62,000 bases of DNA from Phoronis australis (lineage: Eukaryota > Phoronida > Phoronidae): assembly GCA_002633005.1 (NCBI GenBank), contig NMRA01000664.1, positions 1-62,000 on the forward strand, given 5' to 3'. The notes below the pieces were generated by a model. That model did no database searches, was not told the origin of the DNA, and saw nothing but the letters and a program-made list of their open reading frames with translations. Shown here piece by piece: positions 10,050 through 20,740 of the stretch. The position numbers and the translations under genes were made by a program. Numbering within the stretch: position 1 is the first letter of the stretch; every line of letters starts with the position of its first letter.

Positions 10050-11246
10050 AAAGTCCATGGGCAAGAAGGTGGAGAGTCTCCGATCGTCACGACTTTCATT
10101 ATCCATGGTAAACCTCTCCAGTTTGAGGTAGACAATGGCTCTCCCAAGACGTTGATTAGCCAGGAAAACTTTGACAATCATTTTGATGGTGTAAAATTGA
10201 TTCATGCCAGTGACAGTTTGTACTCATATACAAAGTCACAAATTAAACTTAGGGGCAAAGCTACGGTACATGTCAGTGTAAATGGTAAGTGGTATGACTT
10301 ACCATTACTAGTTGTTCGGGAGAACGTTCCAAACTTGTTGGGGCGTGACTGGTTACATATGTTACTAGGGCCTAAATGGAAAAATAAAGTCATGAATGAC
10401 TGGGAATCAGTGAACAAAGTGTTAACAAGTGATCTGGATGATCTGTTGACCGGGTTTACGAATTTGTTTGCGGACGAACTTGGTAACTTGACAGGTGAGG
10501 TGGCTAAAATCCACATGCCCGCTGATGCGCGTCCTCAGTTTTTCAAAGCCCGACCCGTACCATATGCCTTACAGCCACGAGTGGACGATGAGGTAGATCG
10601 TCTGGAACAGTCCGGTGTCATCGAGAAGGTACAATTTTCTGAATGGGCCGCGCCCATAGTACCGGTTGTGAAGTCTAACGGTAAGATACGCAATTGCGGA
10701 GATTTTCGCGTCACTGTCAATAAGGAAGCACTGCTTGATAAGTATCCCATTCCGAAAATCGACGAAATACAGGCGAAGCTGGCGCAGGGTTGCCAGTTTA
10801 GTAAGCTCGATATGAGTAATGCTTATTTACAGATGCCGGTCGATGGAACTTCACAGAAGTATTTGGTAATTCATACCCACCGTGGGTTATACAAATATAC
10901 GCGGTTACCATGTGGGGTTCATTCCGCCCCAGGTATTTGGCAACGCGCCATCGACAACTTTTGCAAGGGGTTGCCGGGAGTAGTCGTCTATCTTGACGAC
11001 ATAGTTGTGACGGGCAAATGTCGGGAAGAACACTTGGCGAACTTAAAGGCAGTGTTACTCAAACTTTCAGATGCCGGTCTGAGACTAAATCGTGAAAAGT
11101 GTAGCTTCTTACAGGACGAGATCGTCTATCTTGAGCATCATATTGACAAAGAGGGGCTTCACCCTACTGATGATAAAGTTGCAGCTATTCGCGATGCACC
11201 GGCTCTGAAAATGTCTCAGAATTACGTGCTTATATTGGAATGGTGA
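10050..11246 (+). pseudogene. Gypsy protease and reverse transcriptase
   Basis: This continues in the gag frame. The protease active-site loop reads FEVDNGSPKTLIS, so the normal D-T/S-G triad is D-N-G and probably weakened. LLGRDWL marks the protease end. The reverse transcriptase shows RPVPYALQPRVDDEVDRLEQ, DFRVTVNKEALLDKYPIPKI, FSKLDMSNAYLQMPV (first catalytic Asp), TRLPCGVHSAPGIWQRAID and the catalytic box VYLDDIVVTG, with YLDD at 10989-11000. All RT catalytic residues are intact. A one-base shift near 11210 moves the end (VSELRAYIGMVNYYCKYF) into another frame, and the original frame stops at 11246. Confidence 0.92.
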
Positions 11247-11756
11247 ACTATTATTGCAAATATTTCCGAGATGCATCTACGCACTTAGCACCGCTCTACA
11301 GACTGATACAGAAAGGTGTTCGTTGGTCATGGACAGACAAGGAGAACACGGCTTTCGAGCTGTCCAAAGATCTGTTGTCTTCGGACACGGTACTGACACA
11401 TTATGACCCGACCCGATTGTGCTTGCTTGCGACGCGTCTCCCTGTGGTCTCGGGCGGTTATCTCTCACATAGACAGTGATGGTTCAGAGCACCCTATTGC
11501 TTACGCATCTCGCACCTTAAACACTGCAGAAAAGAACTACAGTCAACTGGACAAGGAGGGTGCCGCAATCAGTATTTGTACGGACGTACATTTTGTTATT
11601 GAGTCGGACCATAAGCCACTGATGGGAATTTTTGGAACCGACAAGGCTATCCCGCAGATGGCCTCGGACCGTTTGAAACGGTGGTCGCTCATTGTGTCCG
11701 GAAACAAATACGCGATTCGGTACAAACCGGGAGCGAAGCTGGCCAATGCTAATTGA
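11240..11756 (+). pseudogene. Gypsy RNase H, frameshifted
   Basis: A first frame (11240 on) reads MVNYYCKYFRDASTHLAPLY and WSWTDKENTAFELSKDLLSS, the RT connection region. Near 11420-11460 the frame shifts and then reads EHPIAYASRTLNTAEKNYSQ and VIESDHKPLMGIFGTDK, which belong to Gypsy RNase H. Between NYSQLDKEGAAI and FVIESDHKPL the spacing is shorter than in family members, indicating a deletion of roughly a dozen residues. The last frame ends GNKYAIRYKPGAKLANAN and a stop at 11756. The RNase H would remove template RNA. This copy is inactive. Confidence 0.85.
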
Positions 11757-11852
11757 TTTAGCAGGTTGCCTGTTCGCGAATCTCCGGCTCGAGTGGAGAT
11801 GCCAGGCCAAGTGAACTGGGTGAAGGAGACTTTGTAAACCACTTCTGCGAAC

Positions 11853-13219
11853 ATGCGTAATTTGAAACGATTGACAACCAGAGACAGTGTATTGTCCACT
11901 GTACTGCATTATGTGAGATTCGGTTGGCAATCTAAGGTGACTGATGAACGTTACCAACCGTATTATGTTCGTCTCGATAAACTTAGTGTAGATAATGACT
12001 GTGTCTTATGGGATTGTCGTCTTGTTGTAGCCCAGTCACTCCGTTCTCATGTACTGCATGAGCTACACGAAGCTCATCTGGGAATTTCGAGAACAAACTT
12101 GGCGAGAGGTTACATTTGGTGGCCAAAAATGGACAGCGAGACAGAAATGATAGTTAAATTTGTTCGAACTGTCAGCATTGCAGGAAAATGCCTGCTGAAG
12201 CTCCACTACAGCCGTGGGTGGAACCAGGAGAACAGTGGGAACGTCTGCATCTTGATTATGCAGGTCCTTTCGAGGGAAAGATGCTGTTAGTAATAATCGA
12301 TGCAAAATCAAAGTGGATTGATGTACACGTGAACAGTTCTTCGTCATCCGCTGCGACTATCGAAAGCATGCAAAAATCGTTCGCAGATCATGGTGTGCCA
12401 CGTTCGGTTGTTAGTGAAAATGCATCATATTTCTGTAGTGAAGAGTTTCGTGACTTCTTGAACGGCAATTTGGTGAAACAAATACTTGTGTCTCCCTACC
12501 ACCCCGCGTCAAACGGACCGGCCGAACGGGCCCTACAGGTGGTCAAGGACGGACTTCGTAAGATCAAAAGTGGGGCTCTATCTACAAGATTGAACAAGCT
12601 GCTTATGTGGTACAGCTTAACCCCACATAGCACAACTGGTGAACCACCTTGTGACCTGTTGTTCCGTAGGAGAATGCGGTCTTGTCTAGACATCATGCGA
12701 CCCGCGCAAAAATCCGAGAGGCAATGGTTGCAGAAGGACTACCATGATCGGAACAATGCTCGTGGCGACCGCGTATTCAATCCAGGTGATAAAGTACTTG
12801 TGAAAAGTTTCGGTACTGTTGGTGAAAAATGGCTTAAAGCCACTGTTATTGCGTCTTCTGGGCTGGTGTCGTATCAGGTCGAATTGTTGGATGGTTGTGT
12901 TATGCGACAACACATTGACCATATATTACAGGTGTTGGAGACTGACGTGCGTGAAGCCGTGATTCCGAAGTCTGCCGTGGTGGAACCTGCAGTGATATCT
13001 GATGGTGTGATTGTACCAAAAACATTCGCAAAAACTGTGGAAACTCCAACTGGTCGAGTCAACAATGAACATGTTACATCTCCAGAGACTTTAACGGAGC
13101 CAGCTGTGGCGGATAAACCGCTGCCTGCACCCAGAAGTTCGTTGAGGGTTGTAAAACCACGGGTTCCGCTGGATTTAAGTGTAATTAAGATGGAACGTTG
13201 CAAAATGCATTTGTGGTAG
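11853..13219 (+). pseudogene. Gypsy integrase, frameshifted and altered core
   Basis: The first part (11853-12190) holds the N-terminal zinc-finger half: HVLHELHEAHLGISRTN then YIWWPKMDSETE, with the H-x3-H pair intact. A frameshift near 12165 puts the C-x2-C pair out of phase. The main frame from 12188 (343 codons) has the catalytic core: LHLDYAGPFEGK (first Asp), VVSENASYFCSEEF where the family has S-D-N-G (so Glu replaces the second Asp), and SPYHPASNGPAERALQVVK (the Glu). The C-terminal domain (FNPGDKVLVKSFG, QHIDHILQV) is present, followed by a long S/T/P-rich tail. The substitution at the second catalytic position and the frameshift make integration activity unlikely. Confidence 0.9.
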
Positions 13220-13297
13220 TGACTTTTGATTAAGTTGACACTTGTGGTTGCTAAAGTATTTAACCTTGTTTGCTACATACATGTATGGTCTGGACTT

Positions 13298-13308
13298 AAG
13301 GGGGGAAG
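13298..13308 (+). promoter_or_regulatory. Gypsy polypurine tract
   Basis: AAGGGGGGAAG lies directly before the 3' LTR. This is the expected site for priming plus-strand DNA synthesis. Confidence 0.85.
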
Positions 13309-13462
13309 TGTTATAGCTTGTTTAGTCGCCAGATGGCGTTACTATTAACACGTTTTTACCCACGATGCTCTTCTTCCGTTATGGCTGCTTACTATAGTTT
13401 GGGATAATTAATATAGTACTCAGTTATCTATTAACATCATTGTTATTCCCAAAGTTATCACA
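13309..13462 (+). repeat. Gypsy 3' LTR (154 bp)
   Basis: TGTTATAGCTTG...TTATCACA, matching the 5' LTR with five substitutions and one extra TTC. The next bases GTGGT resemble GTGGC before the 5' LTR. Confidence 0.95.
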
Positions 13463-16400
13463 GTGGTACAGTGGATAGTGTGATTTATCTCAATCATTTC
13501 TGATCATTCAAATTAGAAGCCAGTTATGTCTAAGCAACAGAATAAAATAAGATTTAACAACACCGGATGAACCCATGAAACTACAACAGGTGGTTTAGGC
13601 AGTTCCAATAGGAGTGGACCTGTGTTTTTTAACCAAGCAACACGTATGATCCCGAAATGACAAAAATGAGAAGGGGTTTAGCCCACAAAACCGAATTAAG
13701 GTTTTTATGAAATTATGAAATTATGGAATATCTCAATCGCATGGATAGCCTCTTGCTGGCCTCTACCAATGACCCACCTCCGTGTTCAAGTGAAAGGCGA
13801 CACGACGAGAATTGACTTAAATCATCAAAATAGGACTAGATTTCATTTTAACGCGAATACACGATGCGCTTTTGACCTATTCATATACATTTAAACGACA
13901 TTAGCATTGAATTTTCTTAAAGAATATAGTGCTTTATAATCCTTTTCAGCCCAAAGTTTGGAGAAAATTTGAACCCTCCGTTCGACGTGCTCTAAACCAT
14001 CATGCACAATTTACGTTTAAGAGGGCTTTAGGAAACCTTCGGGGAGAGATCATTTGTCAAGCACCAAAAGAAATCTAAAATGCAATTCAGTGTTTATTTA
14101 TTCTAATTAACCATGGTATTATTGATGCATCAATGGGGGGTTGTAGGGAATCAGGACCGGCTCAAATCATCAAAATTTTGCTTAGTAGGCCCATCCGTTA
14201 AATTGCTCCATATTCCCATATCACAACATGCCAGGGGATATTCCAAGTGTGTCCCGAGTTCTATGCGTCCCGGGATGTATGCGTATCGCGTTTTCTGAGT
14301 CCCGGTTTATGCATAGCGGAATTCTACTATTATGTGGCCTGGGATCTGTTGAGATAGTCCCTCTTTAAAGAATGCCCTAGCTGCATGGATTTGAACTGAA
14401 GCATACGGACGTGTTATTCAGTGGACTACATGTGCCTCGATGCTTCATTCAAATACACGCAACCCGGACAATTTCTCCACGGAGACAGAGGTTACTTTCA
14501 CAACGGGTTCTATGTGTCCTTGGTAAGCCCTCGACCAGCCAAGAATATCAACATTTGATCGCTCTTTGCGATAAAACCTAAGTCTTGCAAGCTAAAGGCG
14601 TATTTTCAATATCCAGCTTGAATTCGAAAATTCCATGGGTCATTGTTTGATTTGACAACGAGCCAGGTTAGACGATAGTGCGATAAACTACACTTTGGTT
14701 TATTAATTGTCGATTTTGGACGTATATAAGGATCCAAAAAGCCCCGAACCATTGCCATGTGGACCTAAATTGGCGATCATGGCTAAATTTTCCAAACCAG
14801 TCCACTTAACGCGTGGTTTGTATGGTATAAGACCGAAACATGCAAAACCCGGGACATTTGGAAACCAAAATACACAAAATAAGCTACGTAGAACCTATCG
14901 CACTTATAATCCAATATTCAGGGTAGAAATAACGCATAGAACCCGGAACGCAACACTACGCTGCCAACACGCAGCCCGAAGGTGCACTAATTCTAAGGTT
15001 CACAACGTGTACTAGTCCGAAGGTACCTTGCTACGAAGGTCTACTACTATGGACTATGACACGTCCTTCTCAAAGTGGTGAAAGAGCCAACAGTTGAGAT
15101 TTCCCAGAAATGAAAAACGATGAAAATCGGGTGTGCGACCGCATCAACTAACCGGCTTCGGTCGGGCGAGTCTACTCTTAGAATTAAAACCTTTTCTTGG
15201 AAATTTAGTAGGTTGAAGTATTGGTGGTTGTTTGATGGGGAAACATAACATCCATTCATTGGCCCTGCAGGAGCTGCCAGAACCTGAAGACGAGGACATT
15301 GTTATACTTTAGAATATTGTGCAGGCTACGTAACAACACCATCATATTACTTTCGTGATTTTACACTGTTTTGTGATTAGTTGAAGACTGGGACAAGGAT
15401 GGTTCTTAATGTGATCCAAATATATTACTTATCATTCATGTTTGTATGAAAACAATATTGTAACATCGGAGACTCACTTTTCTGCATTTACAGGTGCAGT
15501 AGGCCTACGTGGTTTTGTCACATTTATGAAAAAGTTCTTTTCCTGCTGAAAAAGACCCTGATTTGATGGGATACTCGAAAGACTTGTGCCTGTTGTTTGC
15601 GTATGCATGAAGAAAGTTAGTGTTTTGTCTTATTCTGTTCACCCAAAGCATCAAGAGATCCGTCAATATCCACAGGACCTAAAACGTAACTCTAGATGTG
15701 CGAGCTTGTTAGGTTTTGGATGCATTTAAAAACCAACCACAGTTTGTACAGCGGCTCAAAAAATACCTTAAATTCCCCCTCTTTCAACAAACAGGGGAGT
15801 GCAAACGGTAAAGTCGAGCCTTCGCGTACAGTGTACATGTACATGTACAATATTCCGTGAACTATTATGGATTAAGGCAAAAGCCTTCAAACAGAATCGG
15901 ATCCCAAAGAAATAATTTCAATGTTATTAGAAATTACCCGTTTATATTGAACTTTTACCAGATACCCCCGTGATCAGTGACGACTGATCTTAAAAGGTAA
16001 ACATCAACAACACGTGCACCCGTTGTCGAACACCAGAAAGTCGGGCACACTTGTTTTAACCAAAACCTAACGCAGTGTAACAGGGAAACCTTCGCATTAT
16101 GACCTTTTAGAACAACTTTCATCAACGTGTATTTTAATATAGTAACGATTTATTTCCATGTTCACACTCAGAAAAAAATGACACTTTGAGTGAATTTCGC
16201 AGAAGATTTTCTACACATCCTGTACAAAGTGCAATTTATCGCCGTTTAGTGCGAACAGTAAACGATACGGCATATTTTCTCAACTGCGATTAAGACCGCA
16301 AAATTGCACTGAAAACGTAACCTGTTCAAGCATAAAATTAATGACACTTCCTCAATAGGTTTTGTTGCAACATACATGTAGGTACACAAGTTATGCTGCC

Positions 16401-19265
16401 TCCCTGGGTTTAACCCCCATCTCTTCTAAACACAAAAAAACAGTTCGTGTATAGCCTTGCGGAAGTGGGATGCGCCTCGTGAGTCGGATGTGGTGGCAAG
16501 GATGAAGTTTTGTGACCACAGAATGTCGTGGAAATCAAATTAGGTTCACCCCAAGCAACATTCTCACGTGGCGTTTAGATTTTATGTGAGTATGCATTGA
16601 ATGTCGATAGAATGCGAAATCCCACCAGTACCGTGTGCACAAAGAAACTAAAGCATGGGCGGCGCACCATAGGGAGCTGGGGTGGGGGGGGTGGCTAGAC
16701 GCCCCAATTTTTTCAGTGTTGCTGTGCCCATGGTCTTTGGCCGGTGTACAACAAGGGGCCTGGGATGGTCACTGAACCAGAACCCCGTTACCAACCTGAA
16801 CATCAAAAACACAACAGTTAATGCTCATAAATTGTACAAACATGACTAAACTGCTCTAATATACACTGAATAGAAGCAAGTATTAAGTTTGTGGACGCAT
16901 TTTATACAATCATGTTATAGACTATTTAGTGTTGCTTTAGTTGCACGTATTATCACAGCTTTGAAATATTTTGAAAGGTTTAGAAAACTTCGAACACAAG
17001 CATGGGAATTTTGATTGAACAAAGTTGGTTCCATCCTCTCCAAAGGAGTTCTCATGACGACCATGAAGAGACAACGACTGCAAGACCTTGCAAAAAGATT
17101 GGATATCAAAATGTAACTCACGGCTACCAAGATAGCAACACTCAGGGAATATAACGCCCTCATAGCTCTCTTTGTGGCCAACTTAGGAAACAGTTCACCG
17201 TTCGACTTTTTTATATTACGTGACTCATGTGCCGCGACAGATTACAAATATTTCTGTAAATGCGTCAGGTCAATGAAAGATTACCGTTGTCAGTATATAT
17301 GTCATGACATTATCTTCAGTAGGTTGACGGTACCGCTTTTTTCTGTTTCCATTCGGTTTTGATTGCTAAAGAGTACCAATAACAAAGTAGCATGATTGAA
17401 TGAGTCGCGTACAATGTATTGCGATGGGTAGCGAACACTTGGCGTTTTGGTGAGCTTCACACGTAGATGGAACACAGCCCCGGTCTTGACATGTTTTTGA
17501 AAAAATAGTAAAACAAATAACACCACTTTTTAGTAAAATACACACTTTTCAACTAAAAAAATACACAATTCTCAACTAAAAAAAAAAAAAGAAATTCTTA
17601 ACACGGGAGAGTCAAGGCGGCTGTGAAGCAGGTTCTGGTGTCAAATTTTCAATATTAGCTGTGATCAAATAAGACAAGAACAAAAACCACCACTCGGTGT
17701 GGAGATTAAGGATTTTATTACACTTTGGCGGAAGATACTTCATCTGTTTTGGATGAAAGTGCAACAAACCATTTGTGCAAGCGTATTCATCAGCATACTT
17801 AACACTGCAAAGGCTCTTGAAAAGCGGAAAATGACATGTACACGTACTTAACACACCCGGACTCTAATTGCACGCCTCGACACACGTTGACCTCCTTAAG
17901 GCCGGCAAGGATATGCATCATTAATTCAGCTTTGTACATGGAGGGAAGAAATCAAACTTATGCAATAATTCTGTTAGTCCTACACACTATGTCTAGATAA
18001 TCCTTACAACTTTTACATAGGCAAGTTTTCCTTTAATGCAAACATTGGGAATAAAAACGATCACGGTATCTATATTAACGGAAGTTTATCAATCGGTTCT
18101 GTTTTGATTTTCTCAGTTCTCATTACTGGCTTTTCACTGACGCGCATAATGTAGCATAGGCGGATTTAGAGGGAGACACAGCCCCGCTCAGGAGGCCACA
18201 AAATGTGTGGCAGTGTTAGTGTTGGTGTGGTCTCTGAATTCGTCTGTCGGCACTAAGTACATGTAATGCGATGCAAAGAAGTTGAACATCAGGACTGTAT
18301 CATTTTCCATTGGTGCAACATGGTAGAGATCAATACTAATTATGTCCTCACACTATAAGTAACTTGACTTTTAATTTCAAAAAATAAAATATTCAAAATG
18401 TTTCGAAAATTTTTTACAGACACAGTTTTGAACAGGCTTTTAGACGATGTTTTGTTTTATTTTTCACAACATCCCGTTTTTTAAATTATATTGGGTTTTC
18501 TGATGGCGCTGTTCCGTTTTTGACGGATTTTTCCTGAATTTGTCTTGGTTTAACTTCTATTGAACATTGATATATTTCTTATTAATTTCTCTAACATTCA
18601 TTCGTCATACATGACGGCCGTCATGAACACCATCACCGTCACCATCGCAATCAGCATCATTATCATCAACTTCATTCGTTGTCAGTCGCTTTTCATTCAG
18701 TGTTGCAAGAGTCGCTCTCCAGATGAACTTTCAATTCTTTCTCAAGCGCATATTTTGCATCACGAGACCCAAGTCTCTCAGTGTCGCTGCTCTTGTTGCA
18801 GCCTTGGAAGTTATGCACGTTATCGTTACTGATGTCAAATTTTCTTTGGAAACATCCCCGCCTTCAGTTGTCAAACAATTTTGCCAAGTCTCACTTCTAT
18901 GACCAATTTTATTTGTTTTTTCGGTTGTTCGCCACATCATCTAAATGCTACCGCTCTTTGACATGCAGTTGACAACCATGTAGCATTGTAATCTCCTGTG
19001 CGACAAAGTCATAATTTACCGCTCAGCTAAGAAGAGAAAACGTGACATTTTATGGGTTGTTTTGGCACCAGTAATTTCTCGTTTTACTATATGACATCCA
19101 AAAACGCTGTCGTCTATTTTGGGTGTTATCTCTCCCGTTTGACAAAAACAAAAACGCTGTCGGAACTTGTTTGTTTGTTGCGGCTAACGTTTCAAACTTA
19201 CGTTTTCTTAGACCCAGAAGTCCCGCTTTTCAATTTATATGTTCTGTTTTTTTGATTTTTGAATA
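13463..19265. other. No recognisable gene
   Basis: AT-rich sequence with only short chance frames. It includes an A-run at 17578-17590 with imperfect TCAACTAAAAAA repeats just before it, an ACATGTACATGTACA microsatellite near 15835, a G-run near 16680, and a weak tRNA-like stretch near 14375-14445 (listed separately). A sequence like GGTTCTATGCGTCC recurs near 14250 and 14500, and inverted near 14935, without clear element ends. Confidence 0.6.
14375..14445 (-). repeat. Weak tRNA-like (possible SINE) relic
   Basis: On the minus strand TGTAGTCCACTGAATAACACG resembles an A box and AGTTCAAATCC a B box. They are about 35 nt apart, shorter than the usual spacing of a little over 40. No cloverleaf can be drawn with good stems. 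It could be a decayed tRNA-derived SINE or chance. Confidence 0.3.
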
Positions 19266-19370
19266 TTGACCGTGGCAACTATGCAGCAGGTGTTCAAAAA
19301 ACATTGTCTATTTATGTGCCCACATATATTTATATGTGGACGCATTATGTCGGCATCTCTGTCAGTCCGG

Positions 19371-20740
19371 CGTCCGGCGTCCGCTGCTCTATCTCCGAAA
19401 CCGTTTGACATATCACCATGGAATTTTGCACATGTGTTTCTTTTTATGGATGGGACAGGATAAGGGAACTTTCGATTGGACCCGACTAACGGTGTTTCCC
19501 CCAGTGGCAATTTTAGTTTTTCAGACGTACCTCAGTATCTTCACTGAAAGGTCCTCGACGTTTATTTATATGGCATATATGCATCTATTAATGAGATGAC
19601 GCTATCCCCTGATTTCAGATGTAGTCGACGTAGTTTACGCCACATAGTGGTCATTTTTATTTTTTTCGAGTTTTTTGCTTGGCGTCCACCCCTCTATCGA
19701 CCAAACCGCGCTAACGATGATTGTAAAAATTGGCAAGTAGAAGACGGCTGACGATGATTTTCCAACGTCTTTGACAACAGTGGCGCGTGGCAGTTTTTTT
19801 CTTGTGCCCATGGCTGTACCTGTATCTCCTAAATCGTTTGCAGTATATTTACTAAATTTAGTAAGTAAGTGTATTTGTTTAATGGTAGCAGCAGACGAGG
19901 AGAACTTTTGGACGGATCAGAGTGTTGGTGTACCCGCTGGTGGCAATTTATTTCGTATGTTTACCTCTGTGTCTTCAAAGGTTGGAGACGAATTTTTATA
20001 AAATTTGGGATAAAGGCACGTATTNCTTGGCGTCCACCCCTCTATCGACCAAACCGCGCTAACGATGATTGTAAAAATTGGCAAGTAGAAGACGGCTGAC
20101 GATGATTTTCCAACGTCTTTGACAACAGTGGCGCGTGGCAGTTTTTTTCTTGTGCCCATGGCTGTACCTGTATCTCCTAAATCGTTTGCAGTATATTTAC
20201 TAAATTTACTAAGTAAGTGTATTTGTTTAATGGTAGCAGCAGACGAGGAGAACTTTTGGACGGACCAGAGTATTGGTGTACCCGCTGGTGGCAATTTATT
20301 TTCTATGTTTACCTCTGTGTCTTCAAAGGTTTGAGACGAATTTTTATAAAATTTGGGATAAAGGCACGTATTAGAGAGATGACGCAATGCACCCGTTTTC
20401 AGAGGGATTCGATGTAGTTTGCGCCACCTGGTGGCCATTTTTACTCTTTTCGAGTATGTTTGTTGGCGTCCACCCCTCAATCGACCAAACCGCCATAACG
20501 ATGATTATGAAAATTGGTATGCATGTTCTTACTATGAAGAGGCACGGCTCCAGATGATTTTCCGATGACTTCGACTTCTGTGGCGCATCCTAATGAAAGA
20601 TTTTTTGCGCCTAAGGCTGTATCTATTAAACCGTATGCTGGATCTTTATCAAACTTAGCAAATGTATTTATGTGATGTTGACAACGGACGACCACGATTT
20701 TCGGACGAATCCGACTACCGGTGTGCCCTTAATGTCATTT
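19371..20740 (+). repeat. Degenerate repeat array with AAACCG core
   Basis: A core like GGCGTCCACCCCTCTATCGACC followed by AAACCG recurs at 19681, 20029 and 20464. Related starts are at 19371 (GGCGTCCGGCGTCCGCTGC). Inside each unit a second related core (TATCTCCTAAATCGTTTG, TATCTATTAAACCGTATG) recurs about 126 bp later. The full unit from 20029 to 20464 is 435 bp. Frames across it are not conserved as protein. It looks like a tandem or satellite-like dispersed repeat. Confidence 0.7.
19678..20372 (+). repeat. 347-bp near-perfect direct duplication around an N
   Basis: 19678-20024 and 20026-20372 are the same length and differ at six positions by my alignment (about 1.7%). They are separated only by an undetermined base at 20025. 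The left copy lacks the roughly 90 bp (GAGAGATGACGCAATGC onward) that follows the right copy before the next unit. This fits two allelic contig ends placed side by side, or a collapsed gap, better than a true tandem duplication. Confidence 0.9.

Larger units (their letters stand above)
9110..13462 (+). mobile_element. Ty3/Gypsy LTR retrotransposon with both LTRs
   Basis: A 4353-bp element with direct terminal repeats 9110-9260 and 13309-13462. The flanks GTGGC (before) and GTGGT (after) fit a 5-bp target-site duplication with one change. Order: LTR, primer-binding site, gag with CCHC knuckles, protease, reverse transcriptase (YLDD), RNase H, integrase, polypurine tract, LTR. Protease-RT-RNase H-integrase order is that of Metaviridae/Gypsy. 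The polyprotein carries a stop, frameshifts and altered catalytic residues, so it is dead. The two very short LTRs still match closely. The zinc-knuckle spacing suggests the Mag group, but only weakly. Confidence 0.95.

Noticed and set aside
19869-20480. 187-codon minus frame and 76-codon plus frames in the repeat array
   Set aside because: They follow the duplicated non-coding repeat and include the undetermined base. The same frames appear twice because of the duplication.
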